64,000 bases of DNA from Haloferax denitrificans ATCC 35960 (GCF_000337795.1 NZ_AOLP01000009.1:310001-374000); one strand, 5' to 3'; positions 1-9,289 are shown, counted from the first letter of the stretch. The notes: generated by a model from the sequence alone, not told the origin. A program made the numbers and translations.

Positions 1-11
1 GAGTAACGCCG

Positions 12-164
12 TCAGACGATTCGCGTTTTTACGTCGCGCATCTCGGAGCCGCAGTAGGGACACCGATATCTCGTCTCGAAGCCGTCGGGCGTCGTCGTGG
101 TCGCCGTTTCTATCTCGTGGACCGCCACGTCGCGTCCACACTCCCGGCACTGGACCGCTGGCAT
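12..164 (-). CDS. Small zinc-ribbon protein (50 aa)
   Basis: A 50-residue protein with two CxxC knuckles (Cys6/Cys9 and Cys35/Cys38), the arrangement of a single treble-clef or rubredoxin-like zinc ribbon. The frame is open further upstream, but the ATG at 164 is preferred because a TATA-like box lies 24-31 nt upstream, which gives a leaderless mRNA, and because the longer N-terminus is not protein-like. Such two-knuckle micro-proteins are common in haloarchaea and mostly have no assigned function. The fold is inferred from the cysteines; partner and role are unknown. Confidence 0.75.
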   Translation of the reverse strand: MPAVQCRECGRDVAVHEIETATTTTPDGFETRYRCPYCGSEMRDVKTRIV

Positions 165-187
165 CGGTTCGTGTTCGTCGGCTATTC

Positions 188-195
188 GAAATAAA
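188..195 (-). promoter_or_regulatory. TATA box of the small zinc protein
   Basis: On the minus strand the box reads TTTATTTC in an AT-rich pocket of otherwise GC-rich DNA, 24 nt before the ATG at 164. This is the usual spacing of a haloarchaeal leaderless promoter. The remaining bases up to 444 hold no convincing gene. Confidence 0.5.
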
Positions 196-444
196 CCTAC
201 TGGGATATGTGTATTGTTGTCACACGCCTGTCTATAGTCGGAAGGGCACCGCTTCGACTGGAGAATCCGTGAGTGTCGCTCGATGTGGCCCGAGTTTCGC
301 CCGCGGTTCCGCGCCGTTTTCGACGACCGCTCGAAGGCTCCCGTTTCGACTGGAAAACCCGACGACGCGAGTCGATTCACCGGTCGATAAACTGGAGCTG
401 AAATGTTGCGAGTTGTCCGCTACCGGGCGGAGCCGCCGGGCGGG

Positions 445-1527
445 TCAGAACCCGTCTTCGAAGACGAACGTGCCGTCTCGCTGGACGACCTCGCCGTCGA
501 CCTCGATGACCGAGTCTTCGGACATATCGACGATCATGTCCACGTGCTCGGCGCTCTCGTTGAGTTCGTTGTCCGCGCCGACCGTCTCGGGGTACGCCGA
601 GCCGACGGCCATGTGGACGGTGTCGCCCATCTTCTCGTCGAACAGCATGTTGTAGGTGAACTGGTCGATACTGCGGTTCATGCCGATGCCGAGTTCGCCG
701 AGGTAGCGCGCGCCCTCGTCGGTATCGAACACGCCGTCTAAGACCTCCTCGTTGCCCTCGGCGGAGTAGTCGACGACCTCGCCGTCCTCGAAGCGGACGC
801 GGACGCCGGAGACCTCGCGGCCCTGCCGGTACAGCGGCAGGTCGAAGTAGACCTCGCCGTTCACGGACTCTTTCACGGGCGCGGTGAACACCTCGCCGCC
901 GGGGAGGTTGTGCTCGGCCGTGTCGTTGATGGCGGTGTTGCCGGCGATGCTCATCGTCACGTCGGTCTCGTCGCCCGATTTGATGCGGACTTCGTCGCCG
1001 TCGTTGAGGATGTCGACCAACTGCTGTTGGAGTTCGCCCTGCGCGTCCCAGTCGAGGGTGACGGCGTCGTAGACGAAGTTCTCGTAGGCCTCGGTGCTCA
1101 TGCCCGCGAGCTGGGCGCTCCCCTTCGCGGGGTACTGGGTGAGACACCAGCGCTTCGAGAGCATCTCGCCCTGTACGGGCTTGTAGGCGCGCTTGTACGC
1201 GGCGTTCGTCTCGGGCGGCACGTCGCTCTGTTCGGTCGCGTTCGTCTCGCCGCGGACGCGGATGATGACGTCGGTCTCCTCGTAGAGCGCCAGCACGTGT
1301 TCGGGCGTCTCGTAGTCGTCGTCGCCGGCGCGGAGGAACGCGCGGGTGAATCGCGGGTTCGCGTCCATCGCGACGACGTTCGCGCCGCGGTCGCCGAGCA
1401 GTTCGTGGACGGCCGTGACGAGGTCCTCGGCCACCGAGGGCGCGGAGACGACGACGTTGTCGCCGGCCTCGACGCTCGTGGAGTGGTCGACGATAGTTTG
1501 TGCGTGCTCGCGGATGCGCGGGTCCAT
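445..1527 (-). CDS. M29-family aminopeptidase (thermophilic metalloprotease / aminopeptidase T type)
   Basis: This 360-residue protein matches the M29 aminopeptidases, cytosolic enzymes that use two metal ions to remove N-terminal residues from peptides. The C-terminal half carries the recognisable blocks: NLPGGEVFTAP (a metal-binding Glu), HMAVGSAYPE, and NESAEHVDMIVDM, whose His and Asp complete the metal site. Length is slightly below the usual 370-410. The ATG at 1527 was chosen over one 15 codons upstream because the extra segment is Arg/Cys-rich and unlike haloarchaeal protein. It diverges from the threonine aldolase gene across a 116-bp gap. Confidence 0.88.
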   Translation of the reverse strand: MDPRIREHAQTIVDHSTSVEAGDNVVVSAPSVAEDLVTAVHELLGDRGANVVAMDANPRFTRAFLRAGDDDYETPEHVLALYEETDVIIRVRGETNATEQSDVPPETNAAYKRAYKPVQGEMLSKRWCLTQYPAKGSAQLAGMSTEAYENFVYDAVTLDWDAQGELQQQLVDILNDGDEVRIKSGDETDVTMSIAGNTAINDTAEHNLPGGEVFTAPVKESVNGEVYFDLPLYRQGREVSGVRVRFEDGEVVDYSAEGNEEVLDGVFDTDEGARYLGELGIGMNRSIDQFTYNMLFDEKMGDTVHMAVGSAYPETVGADNELNESAEHVDMIVDMSEDSVIEVDGEVVQRDGTFVFEDGF

Positions 1528-1643
1528 ACCGCGTCGTGTGTGTCCCCGGGGCAAACACCTTTCGAAGCGCAAATATTGCGACCGCGACCGACAACGCCCC
1601 GCGGACCATCGTTTATTTCTCCGTCGGCGCGGTCTCTCCGCGC

Positions 1644-2669
1644 ATGATAGACCTCCGAAGCGACACCGTCACGCTCCCGTCCGACGAGATGCGCGAGGCC
1701 GCCCGCGACGCCGCCGTCGGCGACGACGTGTACGGCGACGACCCGACCGTGAACGAACTCCAAGCGCGCGCCGCCGAACTCGTCGGCAAGGAGGCCGCGC
1801 TGTTCGTGCCGTCGGGGACGATGGGTAACCAAATCGCCGCCCGCGTCCACGCCGACCCCGGCCAAGAGGCGCTCGTGGACGAGAGGGCGCACGTCTACAA
1901 GTGGGAGGTCGGCGGCTTCGCCCAACTCTCGGGCCTGCAGGTCCGCGCCTACGACGCCGGCGAGCGCGCCGCGCCGACGCCCGCGCAGGTCCGCGACCAC
2001 GCCCGCGAGGAGTCGCTTCACGTCGCCGGTACCGGCGTCCTGTGTCTCGAAAACACCCACAACGCCCGCGGCGGCGTCGCGGTTCCGAAAGCCGACATCG
2101 ACGCCGCGGCCGACGCCGCCCGCGACCTCGGGATTCCGGTCCACCTCGACGGCGCCCGCCTGTTCAACGCCTGCGTCGCCCTCGACGAGGACCCGGCGGC
2201 GATGGTCGAGCGCGTCGACACGGTGATGTTCTGTCTCTCGAAGGGCCTCGGCGCGCCCGTCGGCTCGATGCTCGCCGGTCCCGAGGCGTTCATCGAGGAG
2301 GCCGTCCGCGTCAGAAAGCAGTTCGGCGGCGGCATGCGACAGGCCGGCATCATCGCCGCGCCGGGGCTCGTCGCGCTCGACAACGTCGACCGCCTCGCCG
2401 ACGACCACGCGAACGCGACGGTCCTCGCCGAGGGTCTCGACGCCGTCTCCGGCCTCTCGGTGCCGACGCCCGACACGAACATCGTCGTCGTCGACTCCGA
2501 GGGCGCTGGGACGACGGCCGAGGCGTTCGTGGAGTTGTGCGACGAGGCAGGCGTTCTCGGCGGCACGTTCGGCGAGTACCACACCCGCTTTACGACGAAC
2601 CTGAACGTCTCGCGCGAGGACGTAGAAGAGGCGGTCGAACTCGTCGCCGACGCGGTCGAATCGCGGTAA
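1644..2669 (+). CDS. ltaE: Low-specificity L-threonine aldolase
   Basis: This 341-residue PLP enzyme of fold type I cleaves L-threonine or allo-threonine to glycine and acetaldehyde in the cytosol. The N-terminus [13 protein letters not shown] is a signature of the family. [10 protein letters not shown], the PSGTMGNQ phosphate-binding turn, HLDGAR, and the Schiff-base lysine in [13 protein letters not shown] (Lys200) are all present and correctly ordered. An AT-rich TTTATTTC promoter box about 30 nt upstream supports this start. The gene stands alone, divergent from the M29 aminopeptidase. Confidence 0.93.
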   Translation: MIDLRSDTVTLPSDEMREAARDAAVGDDVYGDDPTVNELQARAAELVGKEAALFVPSGTMGNQIAARVHADPGQEALVDERAHVYKWEVGGFAQLSGLQVRAYDAGERAAPTPAQVRDHAREESLHVAGTGVLCLENTHNARGGVAVPKADIDAAADAARDLGIPVHLDGARLFNACVALDEDPAAMVERVDTVMFCLSKGLGAPVGSMLAGPEAFIEEAVRVRKQFGGGMRQAGIIAAPGLVALDNVDRLADDHANATVLAEGLDAVSGLSVPTPDTNIVVVDSEGAGTTAEAFVELCDEAGVLGGTFGEYHTRFTTNLNVSREDVEEAVELVADAVESR

Positions 2670-2728
2670 GTTGGGGGATGCCGCCGTCAGTCGCGGTCGG
2701 CCGCTGGCGTCCCACTCGGCTCCTTCGG

Positions 2729-3673
2729 CTATAGTTCGGGTTCGATGTAGACGAAGTGCACCCGGTCGTCGGCCGCCCTGAGTTCGGACTCGATTTCGGT
2801 GATGTGGTCGTCCAGTTCTTCGGTGTCGAGTTCGGGGTCGAAGCTCACGTCGAGGGCGACGAGCAGTTTCTCGGGGCCGACGTAGCTCGCGCGGAAGTGG
2901 TCGACGTGGACGACCCGCGGGTCGTTTTTGACGATGTCGCGGAGGGCCTGTTCCTCGTCCACGGGGACGCTCTCGCCGATGAGAAGCCGCTTGTTCTCCC
3001 ACGCGAGCGCGATGGCGAAGCCCATGAGCAGTATCCCGATGAGGAGCGCCGCGGCGGCGTCGAACATCCCGTTGCCCGTGAGTTCGGTGAGGCCGATGCC
3101 GACGAGCGCGAGCACCGCGCCGGTGAGCGCGACGGTGTCTTCGGTGAACGCCGTGAGCGTCGTCACGTCGCTCGTCTGCCGGAAGGCCTCGACGAGGCCG
3201 CTCCACTCGTACTCCTCTATCTGCCGGCGGAGTTCGGCGTTCGCCTTCAGGAAGGCGTAGCTCTCGAAGGCGATTGCCCCGAGGAGGATGGCGACGTTGA
3301 CCAACACGGGCTCGATTTCGAAGCCGAGCAGGACGAGCGCCTCGCCGCCCCCGCCGTGGCCGGGGTGCATGAGGGCGTCGTAGCCGTGTTTGGCCGACTC
3401 CCAGCCGGCGATGCCGAACAGCATCACGGAGACGAGAAACGAGTAGAAGAACTGCGATTTCCCGTGACCGAAGGGGTGTGACTGCGTCTCGCCGCGCTTG
3501 CTGTCGCGGATGCCGATGAGGAGGAACACCTGATTGCCGGTGTCGGAGATGGAGTGGTACGTTTCGGAGAGCATGGAGGGGCTCCCGGTCGCGAGGAAGC
3601 CGAGGAACTTGAGAATCGCAATCGCCCCGTTCGCGAAGAGCGCGGCGACGACGACGGACGTACTGCCTGCCAT
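2729..3673 (-). CDS. Cation diffusion facilitator (CDF) family metal transporter
   Basis: A 314-residue membrane protein of the CDF family, which exports divalent metals such as Zn, Mn or Fe by proton antiport. It has about six hydrophobic helices followed by a cytoplasmic ferredoxin-like domain of about 80 residues ending in HFVYIEPEL. The second-helix metal motif is visible as SETYHSISDTGNQ, and the His-rich HPGHGGGG stretch between helices is typical. The fifth-helix site reads FTEDTVALTG, the E-D variant rather than HxxxD, so the metal cannot be predicted. The start MAGSTSV was preferred over an upstream frame that is not membrane-like. Confidence 0.88.
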   Translation of the reverse strand: MAGSTSVVVAALFANGAIAILKFLGFLATGSPSMLSETYHSISDTGNQVFLLIGIRDSKRGETQSHPFGHGKSQFFYSFLVSVMLFGIAGWESAKHGYDALMHPGHGGGGEALVLLGFEIEPVLVNVAILLGAIAFESYAFLKANAELRRQIEEYEWSGLVEAFRQTSDVTTLTAFTEDTVALTGAVLALVGIGLTELTGNGMFDAAAALLIGILLMGFAIALAWENKRLLIGESVPVDEEQALRDIVKNDPRVVHVDHFRASYVGPEKLLVALDVSFDPELDTEELDDHITEIESELRAADDRVHFVYIEPEL

Positions 3674-3838
3674 GTCGTGGGCCACTCCCCCCGCCCGGAT
3701 AGAGCTACCGACGCAGAACCGGGACACCGCTCGCCGACAGCGGCGGTCCCCGACCGCTCTCGACCGCCCCCGACCGCCCCCGACCGACCCGACACAATAG
3801 TCGGTAGGTTTCAATCCCTCCGGCCCCTAGCCCGGCGC

Positions 3839-4357
3839 ATGCTCGTCGTCGTCTCCGACACCCACAGCACGGACGGTCATCGACTGACTAACCGAACCCT
3901 CGACGCGGTCCGCGAGGCCGATCTCGTCGTCCACGCGGGCGACTTCATGCGCGAGTCCGTCCTCGACGCGTTCATCGACGAGGCCGACAGCTTCCTCGCG
4001 GTGTACGGCAACAACGACGGCTCCGAGATACGCGACCGGGTTCCCGCGGCGCGGAACGTCACCTACGGCGGCGTCGAGTTCGCGGTGACCCACACCCGCC
4101 GCGGCGGGAACACCGCGCTGTCGATGTTCGGCCGCGAGCGCGGCGCCGACGCGGTCATCTTCGGCCACAGCCACCGGCCGGGCTTCGACGGCACCGGGCC
4201 GATTCCGCTCCTCAACCCGGGGAGTCACGCCCAACCGCGGGGCAACCGCAAGGCCCACGCGGAACTGGAGGAACTACCGGACGGCGGACTTCGCGGGCGA
4301 CTCGTCACGGTCGACGGCGACACCTTCGAGACGTTCCGTATCGTCCCCGACGAATAG
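3839..4357 (+). CDS. YfcE/MJ0936-type metallophosphoesterase
   Basis: This 172-residue calcineurin-like phosphodiesterase has the full two-metal set: SDTHS at the N-terminus, HAGDF, YGNNDG, VTHT and GHSHRP. Proteins of this size and pattern hydrolyse phosphodiesters (bis-pNPP or cyclic nucleotides in vitro) with Mn or Ni; the physiological substrate is usually unknown. The ATG is supported by the family N-terminus MLVVVSDTHS starting right there. It is convergent with the HTH protein that ends at 4565. Confidence 0.9.
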   Translation: MLVVVSDTHSTDGHRLTNRTLDAVREADLVVHAGDFMRESVLDAFIDEADSFLAVYGNNDGSEIRDRVPAARNVTYGGVEFAVTHTRRGGNTALSMFGRERGADAVIFGHSHRPGFDGTGPIPLLNPGSHAQPRGNRKAHAELEELPDGGLRGRLVTVDGDTFETFRIVPDE

Positions 4358-4360
4358 CGG

Positions 4361-4531
4361 GGCGAGGTCCGGTGGAGGGCCGGAAGAATCAGCGGGAACA
4401 GACCCGAGCGGGTCTGCTGAGGGTAGTCCGAGGCCGCGCGGACGACGGGGTGAGGGGCAGGGGAACGGATGGTAGTCCCGTCGCCGTTGGGGGCCACGCG
4501 CGACCTCGTACTCACTCCTACGGGTGACGGT
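4361..4531. ncRNA. Candidate structured RNA in a convergent intergenic gap
   Basis: The 207-bp gap between two convergent genes has no reading frame but can fold extensively. Stems seen by eye are: 4399-4405 with 4410-4416 (7 bp, tetraloop, extended by 4389-4392/4417-4420); a long-range helix 4429-4440 with 4497-4508 (12 bp, the single non-Watson-Crick pair being a wobble if the minus strand is transcribed); and a nested 7-bp helix 4443-4449/4477-4483. The octamer GGTAGTCC occurs at 4422 and 4471. A T-run at 4562 could terminate plus-strand transcription. I could not match it to RNase P RNA, SRP RNA or a C/D guide, so strand and identity are open. Confidence 0.3.
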
Positions 4532-4564
4532 ATCAAATACGCACCGTAAGCTCAAACAGCCGTT

Positions 4565-5545
4565 TTAGTCACGCAGTACGCCCACCGCGACCCACGCGAG
4601 AAGCACGGTCAGCCCGCCGAGGAAGAACAGCGTCCCCGGCGAGAGCGACCCGATTGCTCCCGCGAGCCCGTTCGACCCACTCGTGAGCTGTGCCGCGGTC
4701 TCCGTGGCTGTCTGTGCGACCGGCGTGTCCGGAACCGGCGTCGGCGTCGGCGTCGGCGTCGCGGCCGCGGTCTCCGTCGCGGTCCGCGCGGCCTCCGTCA
4801 CCGTCGACTCGGCCGCGGTCCGGGTCGCTTCCGCGGTCTGCGCCGTCGAATCCGGCGTCGTGGTCACCTCGGCGATGCCGAATCCGCCGCCGCCGTCGGT
4901 CGTCGTCGCCGTCTCCGTGGCCGTCCGCGTCGCGGTCGATGTCCGCTCGGCCGTCGCGGTCGTGGTGGCCGCATCGGCCTGCGAGGTCGCGTTGAGGCCG
5001 CTTCCCGCCCCGCCGGCGCTCCCGCCGCTCTGGCCGGCTTCGGAACCGCCAGCGCCGTCCGCGCCGCCCGAGGCGCCGAAACCGAACGGGAGCACCGACC
5101 CGGTTCGGGCGAGTCGGTTCACGACGGCCGCGCCGATTCCGAGGACGCCGACGCCGCCGATGAGGCGCGTGAGCGCGCCCTTCAGCCCCTTCGTCTCGTC
5201 CTCGCGCCCGGCGACGACGACGAGCGCCCGGTCCGCGGGCGCGTACACGTTCATCTCGCGGCCCTTCTCGGAGTACCTCGTGTCTGCGACCTCGATGAGG
5301 TCGGCTTCCGAGAGGTTGCCGAGGTGGTACTGGACGTTCTGGAGGGACGTGTCGACTTCGGCGGCGAGGTCCGAGGGCGTCGCCGGCGACTCGTGGAGCG
5401 ACGCGAGGACCGACCGGGCGGTCGACGAGGAGAGCGCGCCGAGCAGGTCGTCCGCCTCGTCGCTGTCGAGGCCGATGACCTTGGGGTCTCGGTCGCCCCG
5501 GTCGTCGTCCGGGTCGTCCGGGGTGGAGGGGATGAGGTCGGCCAT
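4565..5545 (-). CDS. Membrane-anchored winged-helix (ArsR-like) regulator
   Basis: A 326-residue protein with an N-terminal ArsR-type winged helix (about residues 30-110; the block LLGALSSSTARSVLASLHESPATPSDLA leads into a recognition helix near DTSLQNVQYHLGNL). It is followed by a hydrophobic segment near RLIGGVGVLGIGAAVVNRL, a long Thr/Ala/Ser/Glu low-complexity linker of about 120 residues, and a C-terminal membrane helix (GTLFFLGGLTVLLAWVAVGVL). This is a one-component regulator tethered to the membrane; the ligand is unknown. The start at 5545 (MADLIPSTPDD) is favoured; an ATG at 5593 would add 16 residues. Confidence 0.75.
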   Translation of the reverse strand: MADLIPSTPDDPDDDRGDRDPKVIGLDSDEADDLLGALSSSTARSVLASLHESPATPSDLAAEVDTSLQNVQYHLGNLSEADLIEVADTRYSEKGREMNVYAPADRALVVVAGREDETKGLKGALTRLIGGVGVLGIGAAVVNRLARTGSVLPFGFGASGGADGAGGSEAGQSGGSAGGAGSGLNATSQADAATTTATAERTSTATRTATETATTTDGGGGFGIAEVTTTPDSTAQTAEATRTAAESTVTEAARTATETAAATPTPTPTPVPDTPVAQTATETAAQLTSGSNGLAGAIGSLSPGTLFFLGGLTVLLAWVAVGVLRD

Positions 5546-5641
5546 CGAATCGGCGTTACTCGCCGCTTCCCATGAGTGTTCGTATTCTTTCACGACGCGT
5601 CGCCGAAATTGCTATACCTCGTGCCCGCCGAACCCACCCAC

Positions 5642-5809
5642 ATGACCGACCCTTTGGTCGTAGACGGCCTCGTCGACTTTCTCGCGGGGAATCCCGTGTT
5701 CGTCGGCCTGCTCGTCGCGTTGTTGCTCTTCGTTTTCTTCGGGTATCTCCTCGTCCGCCGGACGCTCCTCGGACTGAGCGAGGGCTACGACGAGGCCCGC
5801 CGCCGCTGA
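5642..5809 (+). CDS. Small membrane protein (55 aa)
   Basis: A 55-residue protein with one strongly hydrophobic helix (FVGLLVALLLFVFFGYLLV) followed by a positively charged cytoplasmic tail. An ATG at 5809 overlaps its stop codon, suggesting coupled translation into the permease region, although that frame closes at 5862. Position ahead of the PiT-type permease suggests a shared operon. No family function is known to me. Confidence 0.65.
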   Translation: MTDPLVVDGLVDFLAGNPVFVGLLVALLLFVFFGYLLVRRTLLGLSEGYDEARRR

Positions 5810-5855
5810 TGGACGGGACAACAGCCGACGCCGACGACCGCCGGGGGGTTGCCCC

Positions 5856-7056
5856 GTGGTAGCCGCCGCGACGCTCGCCACGTTCGTCGTCGCCGCGCTC
5901 GCCAGCCTGTTCATGGCGTGGGCCATCGGCGCGGGGTCGTCGGGGTCGACGCCCTTCGCGCCCGCCGTCGGAGCCAACGCCATCTCGGTGATGCGCGCGG
6001 GCTTCATCGTCGGCCTGCTCGGCTTCGCCGGGGCGTTCCTGCAGGGCGCGAACGTCACCAACGCGGTCGGGACGGAACTCATCGGCGGCGTCACGCTGAC
6101 CGCGGGGGCCGCGGTCGTCGCGCTCCTCACCGCGGCGGTGCTCGTCGCAATCGGCGTCTTCGCCGGCTACCCCATCGCCACCGCCTTCACCGTCACCGGC
6201 GCGGTCGTCGGCGTCGGCCTCGCCATGGGCGGCGACCCCGCGTGGGCGAAGTACCAACAAATCGTCTCGCTGTGGGTGCTCACGCCCTTCGTCGGCGGCG
6301 GCGCGTCGTACGCGACCGCCCGACTCCTCCGGGCAGAGGCCGTCTCCGAGCAGTGGACCGTCCCCGCGCTCGCCGGAATCGTCGGCCTGCTCGTCGCCAA
6401 CATGGAGTTCGCGGGGGCTCGGCGGCGCGTCGGGGTCGGCCTCGGTCGCCCGTGCCGCCGCGGTCGAACTGACCGGGATGGCCGGCCTCGGGGAGACCGC
6501 CTGGTTCGTCGCCGCCTCGCTCCTCGTCGCGCTCGCCGCCGCCGCCGTGGTCGGCCGGTGGGTGACGACCGACAAGACCCGGGGCCAGCGGCGCTTCCTG
6601 CTCGTCCTCGGCGGCCTCGTGGCGTTCTCGGCCGGCGGCAGTCAGGTCGGCCTCGCCATCGGGCCGCTCGTCCCGCTTCTCGACGCGGTCACGGTCCCGC
6701 TTCCGGCGCTCCTCGTCGGCGGCGGACTGGGCCTCCTCGCGGGGTCGTGGACCGGCGCGCCGCGCATGATTAAGGCGCTCGCGCAGGACTACTCCTCGCT
6801 CGGGCCGCGGCGCTCCATCGCGGCGATGATTCCCTCGTTCGCCATCGCCCAGACCGCCGTCGCCCTCGGCGTCCCCGTCTCCTTTAACGAGATTATCGTC
6901 AGCGCCATCATCGGCTCCGGTTACGCCGCCGGCGGGTCGGGCGTCTCCGGGCGGAAGATGCTGTACACCGTCCTCGCGTGGGTCGGCTCGCTCGCCCTCG
7001 CGTTCGGACTGGGCTACGGCGTCTTTACGCTCGTGTCGAGCGTACTCGGTGTGTGA
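5856..7056 (+). pseudogene. PiT-family inorganic phosphate permease, split by a one-base frameshift
   Basis: The two halves of a PiT-family permease lie in adjacent frames. The first part (from a GTG at 5856) has the N-terminal repeat with VGANAIS and GANVTNAVGTELIGG. After residue 186 it degenerates into Arg-rich out-of-frame sequence. The correct continuation (GLGGASGSAS and onward through the second repeat with FNEIIVSAIIGSGYAAGGSG) is in the +1 frame and runs to 7056. The switch point is a run of five Gs at 6413-6417; removing one G restores a single protein of about 400 residues with multiple membrane helices. It is either a real pseudogene, phase variation, or a sequencing error. The GTG start is also uncertain. 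Confidence 0.8.
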
Positions 7057-7328
7057 ACGTCCGTGCGCTCCGCGTCGCGCTCGCTACCCTCGTGTCCGCG
7101 CTCTGGGCCGTCTTCGGCGTCTACCACGTCGGGATGGCGGTCGTGACCGGCATCTCGCTCCGCGGGTTCGCCTTCGGGACCGTCGGCCTCGGCGCGTTCG
7201 CGCTGGCGATTCGCTTCCGCGGACGGGCGCGACGCCTCGGCGACGGCACCGCCGACGCGACCGGTCTGGTGGTTCTCGCGCTGGCGTCGCTGGTGCTCGT
7301 GGTTCTCTCCTTTACGCTCCTCGGCTGA
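7053..7328 (+). CDS. Small integral membrane protein (91 aa)
   Basis: A 91-residue hydrophobic protein with three probable membrane helices (VALATLVSALWAVFGVYHVG, GFAFGTVGLGAFALAI, LVVLALASLVLVVLSFTLL). It starts at a GTG that overlaps the permease stop as GTGA, so it is probably translationally coupled to the PiT gene and part of the same operon. Function is unknown; it may be an accessory to the transporter. Confidence 0.6.
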   Translation: MNVRALRVALATLVSALWAVFGVYHVGMAVVTGISLRGFAFGTVGLGAFALAIRFRGRARRLGDGTADATGLVVLALASLVLVVLSFTLLG

Positions 7329-7457
7329 ACCGCGGCGGACGACGGTCTGAAAACGAGTTGAGTCGGGTCTCGAACGAGACGAATCGGGTTCGGTCGGTCG
7401 TCGAGATGAAGTAGGTTTGGCGGTCGGCGCGAATCGGGTTCGTCGGATCGCGCCCGG

Positions 7458-8864
7458 TCAGGTGTCGGGTTCGACTTCCGCTTCCTCGTCGCCGCCGTTT
7501 TCGTCGTCGCCGTCGCCGTCGGCGGCTTCGATGCCCGCGTTGGTCTGGATGCGCGCTTTCATGATGCGCGTGTTGTCGACCTGCTCGATGCGGATGATGA
7601 TGTCGTTGTAGCTGATTTCTTCGCCCTCCTCGACGAGGCGGCCGGCGCGGTTGAAGATGAAGCCGGCGAGCGTCTCGAACTCCTCGCCCTCGGGGAGTTC
7701 GATGTCGAGCATCTCGTTGACCTCGTCGATGTTGACCTCGCCGCGGACGAGGTAGGTGTTCTCGTCGACCTCCTCGAACGGCTCTTCTTCGTCGCCTTCG
7801 AGGATGTCGCCGACGATTTCCTCGACCATGTCTTCGAGGGTGATGAGACCCTCGGTGGTCCCGAACTCGTCGATGACGACGACCATCTGCATCCGCGTGT
7901 CCTGCATCTCGGCCATCAGTTCGTCGACGTTCTTCGACTCGGGGACGTGGAGCGTCGGCGAGACGATGTCGGCGATGCCGACGCCGCGTTCGCCGTAGTA
8001 CTTCTCGCGGACGAGGTTCCGGATGTTGACGATGCCGATGATGTTGTCGAGGTTGCCGTCGTAGACGGGGACGCGCTCGTGGTCGGCCTGCACGCACGTC
8101 TCGATGGCCTCGTCGATGGTCGCGTCCTTCGGGACGGCGGTCATGTCGAGGCGGGGCGTCATGACCTCCTTGGCGATAGTCGAGTTGAAGCGGAAGATGC
8201 GGTCGAGCATCTCGCGTTCTTCCTCCTCGATGACGCCCTCGCGCTCGCCCGTCTCGATGAGGTTCTGAATCTCGTCGCGGGTGACGTACGTCGTCTCGAT
8301 GGCGGTCTGCCCGCCGGTGACGCGGTTGACGAGGCGCGTCAGGTGGTCGAACAGGACGACGAGCGGGAGCAACAGTAACTCAGCGTACTTCAGGGGTCGC
8401 GCGATGCGGAGCGACCACGACTCGGTGTTCTCGACCGCGTAGGACTTCGGCGCGCTCTCGCCGAACAGGAGGACGAGCGTCGTGATACCGAACGTGGAGA
8501 TGAGGACCGACTCGCCAGCGCCGAAGTCGAGGACGGCGAGGAGGCCGGTCGCCAAAGACGACATCGCGATGTTGACGATGTTGTTGCCCACGAGGATGGT
8601 CACGAGCAGGCGGTGCGGGTCTTCTTTGAGCGATTTGACCCGCTCCGCGCCGGGGATTCCCTCCTCGACCATCGAGTCGACACGGTGCTTCGCGAGTGAG
8701 AACATCGCGATCTCGGACGAGGAGAAGAACGCCGAGAGGGCGACGAGGACGACAATCGCGGCCACGCCGAGGACTGTGATCGTCGTGTCGTCCAGCGGGA
8801 TATTCGAGACCTGTGCGGCCGCGAGCGTCGAGGCTGGAGGTAACTGTAGCGGCGGCAAACCCAT
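7458..8864 (-). CDS. CNNM/CorC-type membrane protein (DUF21-CBS-CorC_HlyC)
   Basis: This 468-residue protein has the complete architecture of the CNNM/HlyC-CorC family: an N-terminal four-helix DUF21 transmembrane domain (about 30-190, with FFSSSEIAMFS and the conserved NNIVNIA), two CBS domains (about 220-345, from KEVMTPRLDM), and a C-terminal CorC_HlyC domain (about 360-440) followed by an acidic tail. Family members transport or regulate Mg, Na or Co across the membrane, with CBS domains binding adenine nucleotides. It is transcribed alone. Substrate is not predictable. Confidence 0.9.
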   Translation of the reverse strand: MGLPPLQLPPASTLAAAQVSNIPLDDTTITVLGVAAIVVLVALSAFFSSSEIAMFSLAKHRVDSMVEEGIPGAERVKSLKEDPHRLLVTILVGNNIVNIAMSSLATGLLAVLDFGAGESVLISTFGITTLVLLFGESAPKSYAVENTESWSLRIARPLKYAELLLLPLVVLFDHLTRLVNRVTGGQTAIETTYVTRDEIQNLIETGEREGVIEEEEREMLDRIFRFNSTIAKEVMTPRLDMTAVPKDATIDEAIETCVQADHERVPVYDGNLDNIIGIVNIRNLVREKYYGERGVGIADIVSPTLHVPESKNVDELMAEMQDTRMQMVVVIDEFGTTEGLITLEDMVEEIVGDILEGDEEEPFEEVDENTYLVRGEVNIDEVNEMLDIELPEGEEFETLAGFIFNRAGRLVEEGEEISYNDIIIRIEQVDNTRIMKARIQTNAGIEAADGDGDDENGGDEEAEVEPDT

Positions 8865-9025
8865 GTAACGACACTGTCTTGCGCGGGACCGGAATTAAGA
8901 GTTGCCCTCGACACCGCCTCGTCGGGCGTCTCGTTCGCCCCCGTCGGGCCGGTCACGCTCCCGAGATTGCGGCGCGGATGCCCGCGAGCGAAGGGCTTAG
9001 GCGACGCTCTGCCCAACAGCCCCCC

Positions 9026-9289
9026 ATGTCCGACGAGCAACCGGCGATTACGCTGTACCGACTGCAGGCGTGCCCGTACTGCGAGCGGGTCGTCCGCACG
9101 CTCGACGAGCAGGGGCTGGCCTACCAGTCGCGGTTCGTCGAGCCGATGCACTCCGACCGAAACGTCGTCAAGCGCGTCTCGGGCAAGCGCTCGGTCCCCG
9201 CCATCGTCGACGACAACACCGGCGTCACGATGTCCGAGTCGGCGAACATCGTCGAGTACCTCGAGAACACCTACGGGGAGGGAGCCTGA
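9026..9289 (+). CDS. Glutaredoxin-like / GST N-terminal domain protein
   Basis: An 87-residue thioredoxin-fold protein with a classic dithiol CPYC site in the context LYRLQACPYCERVVRTL, a cis-Pro region (KRSVPAIVDD) and the SESANIVEYLE helix typical of glutaredoxins and GST N-terminal domains. Haloarchaea use gamma-glutamylcysteine rather than glutathione, so it probably reduces disulfides or mixed disulfides of that thiol. Its stop overlaps the start of the next gene (TGATG), indicating a two-gene redox operon. The ATG at 9026 gives the right family N-terminus. Confidence 0.88.
   Translation: MSDEQPAITLYRLQACPYCERVVRTLDEQGLAYQSRFVEPMHSDRNVVKRVSGKRSVPAIVDDNTGVTMSESANIVEYLENTYGEGA

Noticed and set aside
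4361..4531. Identification of the structured gap as RNase P RNA or SRP RNA
   Set aside because: Too short for either and the conserved cores I know (RNase P CR-I and CR-V, SRP helix 8) are not found.
5809..5862. A coupled start for the permease at the ATG overlapping the preceding small gene's stop
   Set aside because: The frame closes after 17 codons. It is tempting as the true start if a second base is missing near the G6 run at 5841, but there is no independent support for that.
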